Source: an uncultured Opitutaceae bacterium
GTDB taxonomy: Bacteria; Verrucomicrobiota; Verrucomicrobiia; Opitutales; Opitutaceae
DNA length: 64,000 bases
NCBI GenBank assembly: GCA_903929355.1
Contig: CAIYUN010000085.1
Location: 1 to 64,000, forward strand
Reading direction: 5' to 3'
The notes below the pieces were generated by a model that worked only from the letters and a program-made list of their open reading frames with translations, searched no databases and was not told the origin of the DNA. The translations under genes and the position numbers were made by a program. Below are positions 54,523 through 62,774 of the stretch, in pieces. Within the stretch, counting starts at the first letter, position 1. Each line of letters begins with the position of its first letter.

Positions 54523-56316
54523 ATGTCCTCCGACTCCGTCCCGACCGAGCCCTCTGATTTCATCCGCGACCTGGTCGCGCGGCATGTCACGGAGCAACGC
54601 TACCCCAAGATCGTCACCCGCTTCCCGCCGGAACCCAACGGCTATCTCCATATCGGGCATGCGAAATCCATCTGCCTCAACTTTGGGATCGCCCGGGAGA
54701 ACGCCGGCCAGTGCAACCTGCGCATGGACGACACCAACCCGGCGAAGGAGGAGGTCGAGTATGTCGAATCCATCACCACGGATGTGCAGTGGCTCATCGC
54801 CGGCTGGGCCGACCACTGCCTCGGCCTCAAGCCCAAGGGGGCCACCCCCGCCGCCCAGACGGTCAACGGCCAACCTGATTTCCACCTGGCGCCAGCCGAT
54901 CAATCCAAATTCCAAAATCCAAATTCCAAAATCGCGGTCGAGCCTTTCTTCGCCAGCGACTATTTCGACCAATTGCACGGGTATGCGCTCACCTTGATCG
55001 AGCGGGGGCTGGCGTATGTCTGTGATCTCTCGCCCAAGGAGACTGACGAATACCGGGGCGCGCCCGACCGGCCCGGCCGCGACTCGCCCTACCGTCATCG
55101 CCCGGTCGCCGAGAACCTCGATCTCTTCGCCCGGATGCGGGCCGGGGAGTTTCCCGACGGGGCCCGCAGCCTCCGCGCCAAGATCGACATGGCCTCGCCC
55201 AACGTCTGGCTGCGTGATCCGCTCCTCTACCGCATCCGTCACACCGCCCACCACCACACCGGTGACGTCTGGTGCACCTACCCGCTCTACGACTACGCCC
55301 ACTGCCTCAGCGATTATCTTGAGGGCATCACGCACAGCATCTGCACCCTTGAGTTTGTGGACCATCGTGCACTTTACGACTGGATCCTCGGCGCGCTGGA
55401 CCTCCCGCGCCCCCTGCCCCACCAATACGAGTTCGCCAAGCTCAACCTGGGCTACACCATCGTCAGCAAACGGCGCCTGCTCCAACTGGTGCAGGAGAAG
55501 ATTGTCACCGGTTGGGACGACCCGCGGATGCCCACCCTGTCCGGCCTGCGCCGCCGCGGGGTGCCCGCCGCCGCGCTGCGCCGGTTCGTGACGGGGGTCG
55601 GGGTCACAAAATTCGACAGTCTCACCGATGTCGCCGTCCTCGAACACGCGATCCGCGAGGAGCTCAACGCCGCAGCGCAACGCCGCCTCGCCGTGCTTCG
55701 TCCCCTCAGGCTGGTTCTCACCAACCTGGCCCCCGGAGAGAAGGTGGAATGTGCCGCCACCAACGACCCGCAGAGCGAGCTCCCGACGACCCGCCAGATC
55801 GCGCTGACGCGCGAAGTCTGGATCGAAAGCGAGGACTTTGCCGAGGTGCCGCCGCCAAAGTTCTTCCGCCTGAAGCCGGGCGGCGAGGTCCGGCTCAAAT
55901 ACGCCTGCATCATCAAGTGCGATGAAATGGTGAAGGACGCGGCCGGCCACCTCGTCGAGTTGCGCTGTACGGCGGACCTCACCACCCGCCATGGTCAGCC
56001 CAACGCCGACAAAAAGGTCAAAGGCACCATTCACTGGGTCAGCGCGATCGAAGGGGTGGAGGCTGAAGTGCGGCTGTATGACCGGCTTTTCACGGTGCCC
56101 GAGCCCGCCGCCGAGGAGGATTTCCTCAAGGTCGTGAACCCAAAATCCCTCGAGGTGGTCACGGCCAAACTGGAGCCGGCGCTGGCCGCCGCCCGTCCAG
56201 GCGAGCTTTTCCAATTTGAGCGGCTCGGCTACTTCACGCCGGACGCGAAGGAGAGCGCCGCCGGCCGAGTGGTCTTCAACCGCACGATCACGCTCCGGGA
56301 CACCTGGGCGAAGTGA
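54523..56316 (+). CDS. glnS: Glutaminyl-tRNA synthetase
   Basis: A 597-residue class I synthetase charging tRNA-Gln. ATG 54523 is chosen (54511 also possible). Motifs: RFPPEPNGYLHIGHAKS (HIGH-type), SSDYFDQLH-like ASDYFDQLHGYALTLIERG, LRAKIDMASPN, THSICTLEFVDHR, TIVSKRRLLQLV (KMSKS-type) and DDPRMPTLSGLRRRG; C-terminal beta barrels end FNRTITLRDTWAK. Between DVQWLIAGWADH and ASDYFDQLH there is an insertion of about 35 residues, part of which (SKFQNPNSKIAV, from the repeat at 54898) is clearly not ancestral. Direct glutaminylation implied. Confidence 0.95.
   Translation: MSSDSVPTEPSDFIRDLVARHVTEQRYPKIVTRFPPEPNGYLHIGHAKSICLNFGIARENAGQCNLRMDDTNPAKEEVEYVESITTDVQWLIAGWADHCLGLKPKGATPAAQTVNGQPDFHLAPADQSKFQNPNSKIAVEPFFASDYFDQLHGYALTLIERGLAYVCDLSPKETDEYRGAPDRPGRDSPYRHRPVAENLDLFARMRAGEFPDGARSLRAKIDMASPNVWLRDPLLYRIRHTAHHHTGDVWCTYPLYDYAHCLSDYLEGITHSICTLEFVDHRALYDWILGALDLPRPLPHQYEFAKLNLGYTIVSKRRLLQLVQEKIVTGWDDPRMPTLSGLRRRGVPAAALRRFVTGVGVTKFDSLTDVAVLEHAIREELNAAAQRRLAVLRPLRLVLTNLAPGEKVECAATNDPQSELPTTRQIALTREVWIESEDFAEVPPPKFFRLKPGGEVRLKYACIIKCDEMVKDAAGHLVELRCTADLTTRHGQPNADKKVKGTIHWVSAIEGVEAEVRLYDRLFTVPEPAAEEDFLKVVNPKSLEVVTAKLEPALAAARPGELFQFERLGYFTPDAKESAAGRVVFNRTITLRDTWAK
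54898..54936. repeat. In-frame AAATTCCAAAATCC repeat within glnS
   Basis: Two copies of CCAAATTCCAAAAT lie in tandem (the second directly following the first) and translate to SKFQNPNSK. Base composition (over 60% A+T) contrasts sharply with the gene. It falls in a species-variable loop of the catalytic domain, so it is tolerable structurally. Confidence 0.6.
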
Positions 56317-56405
56317 GACCGGTCAGGCCGGGCTTGCCCCCGCCCAAAGGAAGCCTGCTTGCCGAGAACGCCGTGAGGTGTCTCTCGGCCAAGCTGACGT
56401 CCTCC

Positions 56406-56825
56406 TCACCGCCAGGCCAGCACCACGGCTCCCGCGGTGATGAGGGCGCCACCCAAACCGGTCCGCCAGGTCAGCGGCTCGCCGAGGAACATGGCGGCGA
56501 ACCCGAGCACGAACACCACGCTCAGTTTGTCCACCGGCGCCACCTTGGCCACGGGACCAAGCTTTAGAGCGCGAAAGTAGCACAGCCAGGACAGACCCGT
56601 CGCCAGCCCCGACAGAACGAGAAACAACCACGCCCGCCGAGGCAGGGCTGTGACGGCCGACAGCGGGCTGCTCAGGAGCGCGACCCCCCAGGCAAATACC
56701 AGCACCACCGTGGTGCGCACGACCGTCGCCAGATTGGAATCAATGTCTTCAACGCCGGTCTTGGCGAGCACGGCTGTCGCACCGGCAAACGCCGCCGAAA
56801 GCAAAGCCCAGGGAAGCCAGTTCAT
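56406..56825 (-). CDS. Single-domain EamA-family membrane protein
   Basis: A 139-residue integral membrane protein with four or five helices (LPWALLSAAFAGATAVLAKTG, TVVLVFAWGVALLSSP, AWLFLVLSGLATGLSWLCYF, KLSVVFVLGFAAMFLGEPLTW, LGGALITAGAVVLAW). It is the short, one-EamA-domain type often found in pairs or singly, which likely works as a dimer to export small metabolites. The start is the ATG at 56825. Motif APVDKLSVVF/ FLGEPLTWRTGLG is characteristic. Substrate unknown. Confidence 0.85.
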   Translation of the reverse strand: MNWLPWALLSAAFAGATAVLAKTGVEDIDSNLATVVRTTVVLVFAWGVALLSSPLSAVTALPRRAWLFLVLSGLATGLSWLCYFRALKLGPVAKVAPVDKLSVVFVLGFAAMFLGEPLTWRTGLGGALITAGAVVLAWR

Positions 56826-56899
56826 CGCCCCAGCAAACCAGCGTCGGGGAGCGAAGCAAGCCGGGGCGGCGCCAGATGGTGGGTCAGTTTGGCTATATC

Positions 56900-56949
56900 G
56901 TAGGTTGCGAGCTTGCCTCGCAACGTGGCGCGACAAGCGCGCCACCTAC
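56900..56949. repeat. Three-way palindromic element
   Basis: Outer stem GTAG/CTAC (56900-56903, 56946-56949) encloses two hairpins: GTTGCGAG/CTCGCAAC (56904-56911, 56917-56924) and GTGGCGCG/CGCGCCAC (56925-56932, 56938-56945), each with a 5-base loop. All stems are perfect. It lies between the divergent-to-end genes at 56825 and 57030 (both minus). The fold resembles a REP- or cruciform-type mobile element; a non-coding RNA is possible. Confidence 0.6.
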
Positions 56950-57029
56950 CCCGGCAAAGGCAAACTGTCCCACTACCCAGCGCCCCAGCCCGACCATTCC
57001 CCCGTACCAGGCCGGGAGGAAGACCGGGC

Positions 57030-57602
57030 CTACTTTTGGAGCTTGGCGCGCATGGCGGTGAGATCCTTCAAGGCCTCCTGAAAGGCGGCGGCGTTGACCG
57101 CGTCCATCGCGGCGGGAGCGACCCGTTCGATCAAGGCGATCCGGCTCTCAATCACCGGCAGGTCGTCCGCCATCGGATTCTGCGGATTGGACAACCCGTC
57201 CTGGTTCAGATCCTCGATCAAATTCTTCCGGGTGGCGGCGGACAGCACCGGATTGTCGATGGCGAAGAGCCAGACTTTCTCGGCGTTGGGATTGGTGCCA
57301 ACGGCCGCCAGCGCGACCCGCCCGATGCGCTCGAGATTCTGGGGATCATTCAGCGCGTCGGCCAGGTCGGCCGGCGCCGGGCCGTCGGCCGCAACCGGGG
57401 TCACCGCAGCGGCTGAAGGTGCCTCCCCGGGCGGCATCGCCGGTTCCTCCGACGGTGGCGGGCCAAGGCGGGCCGGAACGGACGGCGGCGCGACCTGACG
57501 GACATACGACCAATAGCCGACCGCGATGCAGACAAAAGCGAAAATCAGTCCGATCAGCAACGGACTGTTCGCCGGATTGTGGGTGGAACGGGTGGTTTTC
57601 AT
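57030..57602 (-). CDS. Hypothetical single-pass membrane protein
   Basis: A 190-residue protein with an N-terminal transmembrane helix (LLIGLIFAFVCIAVGYWSYV, residues about 15-34), a Pro/Ala-rich linker, and a helical C-terminal domain (LNDPQNLERIGRVALAAVGTNP, VIESRIALIERVAPAAMD, FQEALKDLTAMRAKLQK). The order resembles periplasm-facing anchored proteins, but no family is recognised. Minus strand, 26 kb from no related gene; the next gene upstream on this strand lies beyond the fluoride riboswitch. Function unknown. Confidence 0.7.
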   Translation of the reverse strand: MKTTRSTHNPANSPLLIGLIFAFVCIAVGYWSYVRQVAPPSVPARLGPPPSEEPAMPPGEAPSAAAVTPVAADGPAPADLADALNDPQNLERIGRVALAAVGTNPNAEKVWLFAIDNPVLSAATRKNLIEDLNQDGLSNPQNPMADDLPVIESRIALIERVAPAAMDAVNAAAFQEALKDLTAMRAKLQK

Positions 57603-57742
57603 CGGGTGGGGACAATTTCAAGCTACCGATGCCAGACTTGTTGCAGGTTTTGGGCCATCAGTGGGGAAAGCAAACCAAAAACAGCGTGACCCCAATGAGT
57701 CACAAGTAGCTTGCCATCCGTCGGCCGTCCCCCTTGCCTAGG

Positions 57743-57810
57743 GGTGGCGATGGATTCCGCCAGTCCCGCAAGGGCAAACCGCCGGCAAGGTGCCGGCTGA
57801 TGACTCCTGG
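57743..57810 (+). promoter_or_regulatory. Fluoride riboswitch (crcB motif RNA)
   Basis: The run GGCGATGGATTCCGCC at 57746 followed by AAACCGCCGGC (57776-) and the highly conserved GCTGATGACTCCT (57796-57808) matches the crcB-motif consensus (GGCGATGGtGTTCgCC, ..., GCTGATGACTCCTac). It starts 97 and ends 30 bases before the CLC gene. Fluoride riboswitches activate fluoride exporters on ligand binding. The match is by eye from the known consensus. Confidence 0.85.
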
Positions 57811-57839
57811 TGTTCAACGTTTTTTTCCGTCCTGACGCC

Positions 57840-59171
57840 ATGAGCCATCTCCTCAATCCCCGCACTTATTGTGGCAGCCTGCGCCAACTCGGCCTGTGGC
57901 TTCTGCTGGTCGCGCCCGTGGGTATGCTCGCGGGCTCTGCCAGCGCCCTCTTCCTGTGGGCGCTCGACGCGGTCACACGGGTGCGCTTCGACCACGGCTG
58001 GCTGCTCTGGCTGCTGCCGGTCGCCGGTGGCTGTCTGGCCTGGGTGTACCAGCGGCACGGCAAGTCATCAGATCGCGGCAACAACCTGCTCATCGATGAA
58101 ATCCACCAGCCGGGCGGCGGCGTGCCGGCGCGGATCGTTCCGCTCGTGCTGGGGGCGACGCTCGTCACCCATCTTTTGGGCGGCTCGGCGGGCCGCGAGG
58201 GCACGGCGGTGCAGATGGGGGGCGGGATTGCCAGCGCGTTTGCCCGGCTGGCCCGGATCCCTGCGCAGCACCTGCGGCTGCTGCTGATGGCCGGGGTGGC
58301 CGCCGGTTTTGGCTCGGTGTTCGGCACGCCGCTGGCCGGCGCGGTGTTTGCCATGGAGGTGCTGACCATCGGGCGGATCCAGTACGAAATGCTCATCCCC
58401 TGCCTGCTGGCGGCGCTCATTGGCGACCTCACATGCGCGGCCTGGGGCATCCACCACACCGGCTACCTCATCGCGGCCCACCTTGCACCGACTGGTTTCA
58501 CCTTTGGGCACCTTAACCTGCTGCTGTTGGCCAAGGCGGCGGTGGCCGGCGCGGCGTTTGGGTTGTGTGCCCGGGGTTTTGTCGAGCTCACCCACGGTGC
58601 CGACACGGTGCTCAGGCGGTGGTCCGGTCCGTTCTGGCTGCGCCCGGTGCTGGGCGGCGCGGCCGTGATCGGCCTAACGTATGCGCTCGGCACGCGGGAA
58701 TACCTCGGCCTCGGGACGCTGGCGGAGCACCCCGGCGATGTGACCCTTTTCAGCGCCTTCCAGCCCGGGGGCGCCGCCACCTTCAGCTGGGGCTGGAAAC
58801 TGCTTTTCACCGCCCTGACCCTGGGCGCCGGTTTCAAGGGTGGCGAGGTCACCCCGCTGTTTTTCGTCGGCGCGACGCTGGGCAACACGCTCGCCGGCCC
58901 GCTGGGAATGCCAACGGATTTATGCGCGGGGTTGGGGCTGATCGCCGTTTTCGGCGGCGCGAGCAACACGCCGCTGGCTTGCACGCTGATGGGGGTGGAG
59001 CTGTTCGGATCGGAGCACGCGGTGCTGTTCGCCGTGGCGTGTTTCACGAGCTACTATTTCAGCGGACATGCCGGCATCTATTCCGCGCAACGCATCGGCA
59101 CCCGCAAACACGGTGCCGGCCCGGTGGAGGTCACGCTGGCGGAAGCCCAAAAAATGCGGCCGCACTACTGA
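57840..59171 (+). CDS. CLC-type fluoride/proton antiporter (CLC-F)
   Basis: A 443-residue CLC transporter with 10 or more membrane segments. The ATG at 57840 is preferred to a GTG at 57810 that lies within the riboswitch. It has GNNLL (Gly 80-Asn 81-Asn 82) where chloride-transporting CLCs have GSGIP, and SAGREGTAVQMG with the gating Glu 120; GNNLI with GREGT is typical of the fluoride-specific branch. Together with the fluoride riboswitch 30 bases upstream this gives a firm assignment: fluoride extrusion driven by proton influx, giving resistance to cytoplasmic fluoride. Inner membrane. Confidence 0.92.
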   Translation: MSHLLNPRTYCGSLRQLGLWLLLVAPVGMLAGSASALFLWALDAVTRVRFDHGWLLWLLPVAGGCLAWVYQRHGKSSDRGNNLLIDEIHQPGGGVPARIVPLVLGATLVTHLLGGSAGREGTAVQMGGGIASAFARLARIPAQHLRLLLMAGVAAGFGSVFGTPLAGAVFAMEVLTIGRIQYEMLIPCLLAALIGDLTCAAWGIHHTGYLIAAHLAPTGFTFGHLNLLLLAKAAVAGAAFGLCARGFVELTHGADTVLRRWSGPFWLRPVLGGAAVIGLTYALGTREYLGLGTLAEHPGDVTLFSAFQPGGAATFSWGWKLLFTALTLGAGFKGGEVTPLFFVGATLGNTLAGPLGMPTDLCAGLGLIAVFGGASNTPLACTLMGVELFGSEHAVLFAVACFTSYYFSGHAGIYSAQRIGTRKHGAGPVEVTLAEAQKMRPHY

Positions 59172-59196
59172 GCGGTCCCGCGTTCCGCGGGGCGGA

Positions 59197-60468
59197 TCAT
59201 TTGGATTTGGATAACCCCGCCAGTTGCGCCGCATAGGCCTCCACGCCATTGGCGATGCTCTCGGCAATTTGCTGGCGGAAGGCGGGCGTGGCCACCTTTC
59301 GGGCCTCCGCATCGTTGGAGAGAAACGCCGACTCGATGAGCACGCCGGGGCAGTTGAGACCTTTGAGCACAGCCCAATGGGCGATTTTCTGGCCCCGGTC
59401 AAAAGTCCCGAGCTTCGCAAGCAAGGCACGATGCAGAGCGTTGGCAAACACCACGTTCCATGCGTCGAAACGGTTTGACGGGTCGGGCTGGGCGTCACTG
59501 TCATCCTTCTCGCCGGAGCTCCAAGAGCGGGTGGATCGCTCAAACTGCGGGGGAAAGGTGTATATCTCCGTGCCGGTGGTCCTGGTGTCCCCGGGCACCG
59601 TGTTAAAGTGAATGCTGATGAACAAGTCGGCGTGGGCCGAATTGGCCATGACCGGGCGTTGAGGCAGCGGGATGAAGCGGTCGTCCGCACGTGTGAGCAC
59701 GATCTGCCAGCCTTTGGCCTCGAGGAGCGGCTTGAGCAGCAATGCCACATCGAGCGCGAAGGTTTTCTCAAAAACCCCCAGGTTGGTGTTCACCGCGCCG
59801 GAGTCCTGCCCGCCATGGCCGGGGTCGAGGACGATGATACGCGGCACGGGCGGGGCCGGGGACGCGATTCCGGAGGGCGCGAGGATCGGGCCAAGCAGCC
59901 GCTCCGCGTCGGTGCGCGAGACCAGGATCGCGCGCCCCCGGACCAAGGCGGGCTCGCCCAGAAACACGCGCAGGCCGTTGATCGCCATGTCGCGATCGTT
60001 CGCCACGAGCTCTAGCCGGTTGCCGCCACCCGCGAGGGTGAACCGGAGATCGCCCGCCGCCGCCGTGGTCCGCAGCCCGTAACGGGCGAAAAAGGCCGCC
60101 GCGTCCACATAATCCACGTTGCTGATGCGCTGGCCCGGCACCGGCACAGTCGCCACCACACGCGGCGACGCGGCCGCGGTCGGTGGTCGCGGGCTGGGAG
60201 CAGGCCGGGCGGAGGGAAACTCCGCGTTGGCACCCGGGGGCAGTCGCGATGACAGGGGTGGATTGGAGGCGGGAAGGGAGGGCGCCAAATTCGCCGCCAC
60301 CGGCGGAAGCATGACCGCCGCAGTCGGCGGCGGTTCGGGGGGAATCGCGGTGGACGGCGAGTGGCAGCCGGCGAGGAACAGCGCGCCGGCCAGGCCCGCG
60401 AGCCCAAGCAAAGGCGGCCGGTTGCGCGTGACGCAACCTGTCCCACGCGCCCGGAGGTCGCGTTCCAC
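59197..60468 (-). CDS. N-acetylmuramoyl-L-alanine amidase (Amidase_3) lipoprotein
   Basis: An exported peptidoglycan amidase of about 423 residues. The GTG at 60468 is chosen: it lies 25 bases after the infC stop and gives a lipoprotein signal (LLGLAGLAGALFLAGCHSPS); an ATG at 60531 would overlap infC. After a long Pro/Ala-rich region comes a copper-amine-oxidase-like N-terminal domain (VDYVDAAAFFARYGLRTT) and the catalytic Amidase_3: IIVLDPGHGGQDSGAV (zinc His), FEKTFALDVALLLKPLL, LFISIHFNTV (second zinc His) and CPGVLIESAFLSN (Glu). Cleaves the amide between MurNAc and the peptide. Confidence 0.9.
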   Translation of the reverse strand: MERDLRARGTGCVTRNRPPLLGLAGLAGALFLAGCHSPSTAIPPEPPPTAAVMLPPVAANLAPSLPASNPPLSSRLPPGANAEFPSARPAPSPRPPTAAASPRVVATVPVPGQRISNVDYVDAAAFFARYGLRTTAAAGDLRFTLAGGGNRLELVANDRDMAINGLRVFLGEPALVRGRAILVSRTDAERLLGPILAPSGIASPAPPVPRIIVLDPGHGGQDSGAVNTNLGVFEKTFALDVALLLKPLLEAKGWQIVLTRADDRFIPLPQRPVMANSAHADLFISIHFNTVPGDTRTTGTEIYTFPPQFERSTRSWSSGEKDDSDAQPDPSNRFDAWNVVFANALHRALLAKLGTFDRGQKIAHWAVLKGLNCPGVLIESAFLSNDAEARKVATPAFRQQIAESIANGVEAYAAQLAGLSKSK

Positions 60469-60493
60469 CGCAAGGCCACCGGGAGTGCCCGCC

Positions 60494-61177
60494 TCAGTGC
60501 GCCGACGGGGGCTCGGTCGCTTCGGGCTCATCGTGGCCGTGGTCGGAACCGGTGTCGTCCACCGCCTCCTCGCCGTGGGCGAGCGTGTACTTGCGCTTGC
60601 GCTTGTTGACCGGGTGAGGGGAGAGCATGACGTTGATCTGCTTGCCCATCAGCCGGGGGGTGGAGTCGGCGTGGCCCATCCCGGCGAGCTCGGCCAGCGC
60701 GCGGGTGATGACCTCGAAGCCGATCTCCGTGTGCGCCAGCTCGCGGCGGATGAACTTGAGGCGCAGCTTCACCTTGTTGCCATGGTCGAGAAACTCCTCG
60801 GCGTGGCGGATCTTGGTTTCAAAGTCGTGTCCGGCGATGCGCGCACTGAACTCAATCTCCTTGATGCGGCTCGCGGTGGACTTCACATGGGAGTGCTTCT
60901 TCGACTCCTCATAGACATACTTGCCAAAATCCATGATGCGGCAGACCGGCGGGGTGGCGGTGGCCGCCATCTCGACGAGGTCGAGGTTGAACTGCATGGC
61001 GAGCGCGAGCGCCTTCTCGGTCTGCATGATGCCGAGTTGCTTGCCCTCGGGCGAGATCACCCGGATCTCGGGGACCTTGATGCGCTGGTTGCGCTTGATG
61101 TGCGCAAACGGGTCGTGGTTGCGACGCTGGTAGTAGCCGGAGCGGTTGCCGCCGGACGAGGGGAATGGACTGGCCAT
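60494..61177 (-). CDS. infC: Translation initiation factor IF-3
   Basis: A 227-residue IF-3 with an N-terminal extension and a 25-residue acidic/His-rich tail (GEEAVDDTGSDHGHDEPEA). Family blocks: NQRIKVPEIRVISPEGKQLGIM, LVEMAATATPPVCRIMDFGKYVYE, RIAGHDFETKIRHAEEFLDHGNKVKLRLKF. The ATG at 61177 is used; a TTG one codon earlier is possible. IF-3 dissociates ribosomes and proofreads start codons. rpmI/rplT, its common neighbours, are not in the window. Confidence 0.97.
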   Translation of the reverse strand: MASPFPSSGGNRSGYYQRRNHDPFAHIKRNQRIKVPEIRVISPEGKQLGIMQTEKALALAMQFNLDLVEMAATATPPVCRIMDFGKYVYEESKKHSHVKSTASRIKEIEFSARIAGHDFETKIRHAEEFLDHGNKVKLRLKFIRRELAHTEIGFEVITRALAELAGMGHADSTPRLMGKQINVMLSPHPVNKRKRKYTLAHGEEAVDDTGSDHGHDEPEATEPPSAH

Positions 61178-61297
61178 CAATTAATGGGTTGCATAGTTGC
61201 TTCGGTCAGCCGGATTTGTGGCGAGGGGCCGGCCGCTTGACAACAACGAATTGACGCCCGCCACCCGCCATCCGTTTCACCGGTCCGGCGGCGGCCC

Positions 61298-61693
61298 TCA
61301 CATGCTGAAGCTCTCGCCACAGGAGCAACTCGCCTTGGCGTTGGGGTTGGTAAACTTGAAACCGCCCCCGATCAGGCGGTTCGAGTAGTCCACCTCGGTG
61401 CCCTTGAGATAAAGGGCGGTCTTTGCATCCACCACCACCCGGGCGCCGCCGGTCTCGACGAGAATGTCGCCGCGACGCGGCGCGGGGGTGAAGCGCAGCT
61501 TGTAGCTGAGGCCGTTGCAACCCCCACCCGTGATGGCGACGCGCAGCAACTCCCCCTGCTGCTCGCGGACGGCCAGGGCGCAGGCTTTCTCCCCGGCCGC
61601 CGGGGTCAGACGCACGAGTTGCTCGTTGCCCATGCGCACCCCTTCAGGGAGGACAGAGGGAGCCGGAGCCACAGAGGATTCCACCAATGACAT
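61298..61693 (-). CDS. IscA/ErpA/HesB-family iron-sulfur cluster carrier
   Basis: A 131-residue A-type carrier. Three conserved cysteines are present, in GGGCNGLSYKL and near the C-terminus in KASCSCGESF. ATG 61693 gives about 20 residues more than typical relatives; an inner ATG at 61633 (MGNEQLVRLTPAAGE) would fit the usual length. Delivers iron-sulfur clusters to target proteins; the biotin synthase BioB is one potential client in this genome. Not in a suf or isc operon here. Confidence 0.9.
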   Translation of the reverse strand: MSLVESSVAPAPSVLPEGVRMGNEQLVRLTPAAGEKACALAVREQQGELLRVAITGGGCNGLSYKLRFTPAPRRGDILVETGGARVVVDAKTALYLKGTEVDYSNRLIGGGFKFTNPNAKASCSCGESFSM

Positions 61694-61742
61694 GGGGGAA
61701 GCAAAGCCCGGCCGGCGTGGGATGCAAGCCGCACGATTCTAT

Positions 61743-62699
61743 TCAACCGACCCGGGCCGGGGAGGCCGCGCGAGCCAAAACGAGCCGACGAGCCACCGCC
61801 ACCGCGTTGGCGAAACTGAGCGGGTTTGCCTTCCCCTGCCCCGCCAGGCCGAACGCCGTGCCGTGGTCGGGGCTCGTGCGCACCCGGGGCAGGCCCAACG
61901 TGACATTCACCGCCGTGTCGAAATCGACGGTTTTCAGCGGCGCGAGCCCCTGGTCGTGATAGAGGGCGACAATCACATCGAACTCGTCCTTGAGCATGCG
62001 CCCAAAAACCGTGTCGCCCGGCAGCGTGCGGGACAGACCGGGAAACCTGCTGCGCAGTCCGTCCAGGATCGGGTCGATGAGGTCGCGCTCCTCGTGGCCG
62101 AGCAGACCGGCCTCGCCCGCATGCGGGTTGAGCCCGCACACGGCGATCCGTGGGGCGCGGACGCCCTCGGCCAGTGCGAGCTCGGCGGCGGCACCCACCG
62201 TGCGCGCGAAATTCGCCGCCGTCAGCGCCGCCGGAACCTCCCGCAGAGGGATATGCCAGGTCAGCAAGGCCACGCGCAGCCGGCCGCCGCAAAATGCCAT
62301 GGTCGGCTCGCCCCCCCAGCGGGCCGCGAAGAACTCCGTCTGCCCCGGAAATGGATATCCCGCCCGTGCCAGCCATTCTTTGCTCACGGGTCCGGTGACG
62401 ACCCCGGCAAAGTCGCCCCCGGCGGCCCGCTCCATTGCGTCCCAGGCGACGCGGGCTCCCGCCACCGTGGGCTGGCCGGGAACGGCGTCAAAATCCGGCG
62501 CCCCGACGGCGAGTCGCTGCGCGTTCGTGAGCGGCAGGGTCGCCAGCCAGCGCGCCGGGCCGATCACCGCCACATCGCGCGCCTGCGCCGGATGCGCGGC
62601 GAGCCAGGCCACGATGATCTCGGGGCCAATTCCCGCCGGGTCGCCGCAGGTGAGGGCAAGCTGGATTGGAAAATTAGGATTCAACGCAAAGTTCGCCAA
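61743..62699 (-). CDS. pdxA: 4-hydroxythreonine-4-phosphate dehydrogenase
   Basis: A 318-residue PdxA of the vitamin B6 pathway. Motifs: LALTCGDPAGIGPEI, VVTGPVSKEWL, WGGEPTMAFCGG, LNPHAGEAGLLGHEE, ALYHDQGLAPLKTVDFDTAVNVTLGLP and RTSPDHGTAFGLAG. There is no ATG near the start: the TTG at 62699 or the TTG at 62684 must serve, and both lie within a repeat (CAACGCAAAGTTCGCCAAGG on the plus strand) that extends into the upstream gap. This suggests the native start region was overwritten by a repeat. Metal His residues kept. Confidence 0.93.
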   Translation of the reverse strand: MANFALNPNFPIQLALTCGDPAGIGPEIIVAWLAAHPAQARDVAVIGPARWLATLPLTNAQRLAVGAPDFDAVPGQPTVAGARVAWDAMERAAGGDFAGVVTGPVSKEWLARAGYPFPGQTEFFAARWGGEPTMAFCGGRLRVALLTWHIPLREVPAALTAANFARTVGAAAELALAEGVRAPRIAVCGLNPHAGEAGLLGHEERDLIDPILDGLRSRFPGLSRTLPGDTVFGRMLKDEFDVIVALYHDQGLAPLKTVDFDTAVNVTLGLPRVRTSPDHGTAFGLAGQGKANPLSFANAVAVARRLVLARAASPARVG

Positions 62700-62735
62700 G
62701 GGTGAGGACGTGGAGGGCGCAAAGAAAACCGAAGG
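62680..62735. repeat. CGCAAAG-type repeat overlapping the pdxA start
   Basis: CAACGCAAAGTTCGCCAAGG followed by GTGAGGACGTGGAGGGCGCA and AAGAAAACCG is a purine-rich run of the type dispersed in such genomes. It covers the start codon of pdxA and most of the 75-base gap to lpxA. AAG-rich composition contrasts with surrounding coding DNA. Confidence 0.45.
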
Positions 62736-62774
62736 GGCGGATGCGTTTTATCGCGTGCCCGGAGATCTTCGCCT

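Noticed and set aside
59177..59191. Terminator hairpin between the CLC-F gene and the convergent amidase gene
   Set aside because: The CCCGCG/CGCGGG stem is short, with a 3-base loop and no T-tract; not reliable.
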